From the NCBI GenBank assembly GCA_000814665.1, contig JWIH01000018.1:124001-188000 (forward strand): DNA of 64,000 bases, read 5' to 3'. A program made the position numbers and the translations under genes. Each line of letters begins with the position of its first letter. The first letter of the stretch is position 1. A model generated the notes under the pieces. The model was not told the origin of the DNA. It did not search any database and saw nothing but the letters and a program-made list of their open reading frames with translations. This document shows positions 62,828-64,000 of the stretch, one piece after another. Source of the DNA: Pseudoalteromonas flavipulchra NCIMB 2033 = ATCC BAA-314 (GTDB lineage Bacteria > Pseudomonadota > Gammaproteobacteria > Enterobacterales > Alteromonadaceae).

Positions 62828-64000
62828 TCAAGATGGATTTTTCTTGGCTTGCAGCAGTCTTAAAAACCCCTTACGACGGGGAGAATTTGGCAGTCGCCAA
62901 TATTAATACTGATACCAGAACAATACAGTCTGGAGAGGTATTTTTAGCACTTAAAGGGCCTAACTTTGACGGTCACCGCTTCTTGGATGTGGCCAAAACG
63001 CAAGGTGCTATTGCAGCTATTGTTTCTGAGCATGATGAAGATATCGATTTGCCACAGTTTGTGGTTGCAGACACGCGCATTGCTTTAGGCCAAATTGGCC
63101 GAGCAGTAATTGAAACCGTTGCCCCTAAAACGATTGCAATTACCGGCAGTGTCGGTAAAACCACAGTGAAAGAAATGTGTGCGGCGATTTTGGCGCAAAA
63201 AGGCAAAGTCCTTGCGACGAAAGGTAATTTTAATAACGACATCGGGGTACCGTTGACGCTATTGCGCTTAAGTGAAGATGATGAATATGCGGTGATAGAA
63301 CTCGGCGCTAACCACTTGGGTGAAATTGCTTATACCACTGCATTAGTAAGTCCAGACGTGGCGACAGTATGTAATGTCGCACCAGCCCACATCGAAGGGT
63401 TTGGTTCAATTGATGGCGTAGGAAAAGCGAAAGGTGAGATTTTCTCAGGCCTAAAAGCTGACGGTGTCGCAGTCATCAATGCGGATAGCGATTATGCTCA
63501 GATGTGGCAGGAAAGCTTAGCTGTTTCTAAAGTGAAACGTTATAGCTTAAATGCTCAGCTTGATATTTGGGTGGAAGCGATTGAGCTGGATGAGCTAGCT
63601 CGCCCGACCTTCACGCTATGCCAAGGTGAAGAGCGTACCACCATTAGTTTACCGCTTAGTGGCCAGCACAACGTTGGCAATGCGTTGATTGCGGCAGCAT
63701 TGACAACTGAACTGGGCGCAAGCTTAAGTGAGGTTGCAACGGGTCTTGAACAAATGGCTGAAGTAAAGGGCCGTGTCAACATGATCCAAGTCTCGGACAC
63801 ACTGCGTGTCGTCGATGACACCTACAATGCAAACGTGAAATCTGTCAACGCGGCGATTGATTTACTGGCGTCTATGTCTGGCTATAAAGTATTGGCGTTG
63901 GGTGATATGGCAGAACTGGGTGAAGATGCCCGCGAATATCACCGTGAAGTCGGCGAGTATGCTAAGCAGCAAGGCATTGATGAATTGTTTTCATTGGGGG
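62824..64000 (+). CDS. murF: UDP-MurNAc-tripeptide:D-Ala-D-Ala ligase MurF, 3' end cut by window edge
   Basis: About 392 residues are visible from ATG 62824 and the frame is still open at base 64000; the full protein is usually about 450 residues. It joins D-Ala-D-Ala to the UDP-MurNAc tripeptide, the last cytoplasmic step before the lipid stage. Seen are the early INTDTRTIQSGEVFLALKG, the ATP loop ITGSVGKTTVKEM (about 106-118), NFNNDIGVPLTLL, ELGANHLGEI and the substrate part VDDTYNANVKSV. The 4-bp overlap with murE continues the dcw operon. Confidence 0.97.
   Translation, partial: MIKMDFSWLAAVLKTPYDGENLAVANINTDTRTIQSGEVFLALKGPNFDGHRFLDVAKTQGAIAAIVSEHDEDIDLPQFVVADTRIALGQIGRAVIETVAPKTIAITGSVGKTTVKEMCAAILAQKGKVLATKGNFNNDIGVPLTLLRLSEDDEYAVIELGANHLGEIAYTTALVSPDVATVCNVAPAHIEGFGSIDGVGKAKGEIFSGLKADGVAVINADSDYAQMWQESLAVSKVKRYSLNAQLDIWVEAIELDELARPTFTLCQGEERTTISLPLSGQHNVGNALIAAALTTELGASLSEVATGLEQMAEVKGRVNMIQVSDTLRVVDDTYNANVKSVNAAIDLLASMSGYKVLALGDMAELGEDAREYHREVGEYAKQQGIDELFSLG

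Overview
The window looks like a chromosomal segment of a marine gammaproteobacterium, most likely Pseudoalteromonas or a close Alteromonadales relative. The basis is gene order and protein character (fxsA-groES-groEL, aroQ-accB-accC, epmB/efp/epmA, mraZ-rsmH-ftsL-ftsI-murE-murF, a large TonB receptor with a carboxypeptidase-like N-terminal domain), moderate GC content and an elongation factor P with Lys34. No 16S gene is present, so the genus is inference.

Layout. 1-8 kb: a truncated DUF697 gene, a small membrane protein, an ABC exporter of the cyclic-peptide type coupled to an SPFH membrane protein, a DUF6765-like protein and two secreted or lipid-anchored unknowns. 8-16 kb: tRNA-Ile(CAU) with a stray tRNA 5' fragment upstream, then accC-accB-aroQ and dsbD-cutA on the minus strand, then fxsA and the groESL operon with a heat-shock type promoter. 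16-21.3 kb: a defence island directly behind groEL. It holds a Gabija system (gajA, gajB) preceded by an HNH/glycine-zipper protein and a small membrane protein. It is bounded by two 153-bp direct copies of the groEL 3' end plus terminator, with no recombinase gene inside. 21-28.8 kb: small proteins (one behind a near-perfect sigma-28 promoter), the EF-P lysylation genes, a chemoreceptor, a glycerophosphodiesterase and an EamA permease. 28.8-36.4 kb: a DesK/DesR-like two-component pair, a hybrid histidine kinase, rnr-rlmB and a REP-type repeat cluster. 36.4-40.8 kb: yjjG-yjjX, prkB, a beta-propeller secreted protein and galE.

40.9-51.1 kb is a 2-aminoethylphosphonate (AEP) catabolic locus: phnW on the plus strand, and on the minus strand a TonB receptor, a DUF5690 permease, phnX, an FAD-dependent oxidoreductase, a PhnZ-like HD-domain protein and a GntR/HutC regulator. 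Matching palindromes with a GTnTAnAC core lie before phnW and before the TonB receptor, with a weaker one before the permease. Between phnW and the rest lie a decayed IS3-family orfA and two unknown genes. 51.3-57.5 kb: a CPA1 antiporter, a lipoprotein-type alkaline phosphatase and a PAS-GGDEF-EAL protein whose start codon appears non-canonical. 57.7-64 kb: the start of the dcw cell-division cluster with a promoter and four MraZ boxes, running off the window inside murF.

How it works together. Phosphorus acquisition is a theme of the right half: AEP is imported, transaminated or oxidised to phosphonoacetaldehyde, and cleaved by PhnX, while alkaline phosphatase handles phosphate esters. The groEL-linked island is the main foreign segment. 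The rest is mostly core housekeeping.
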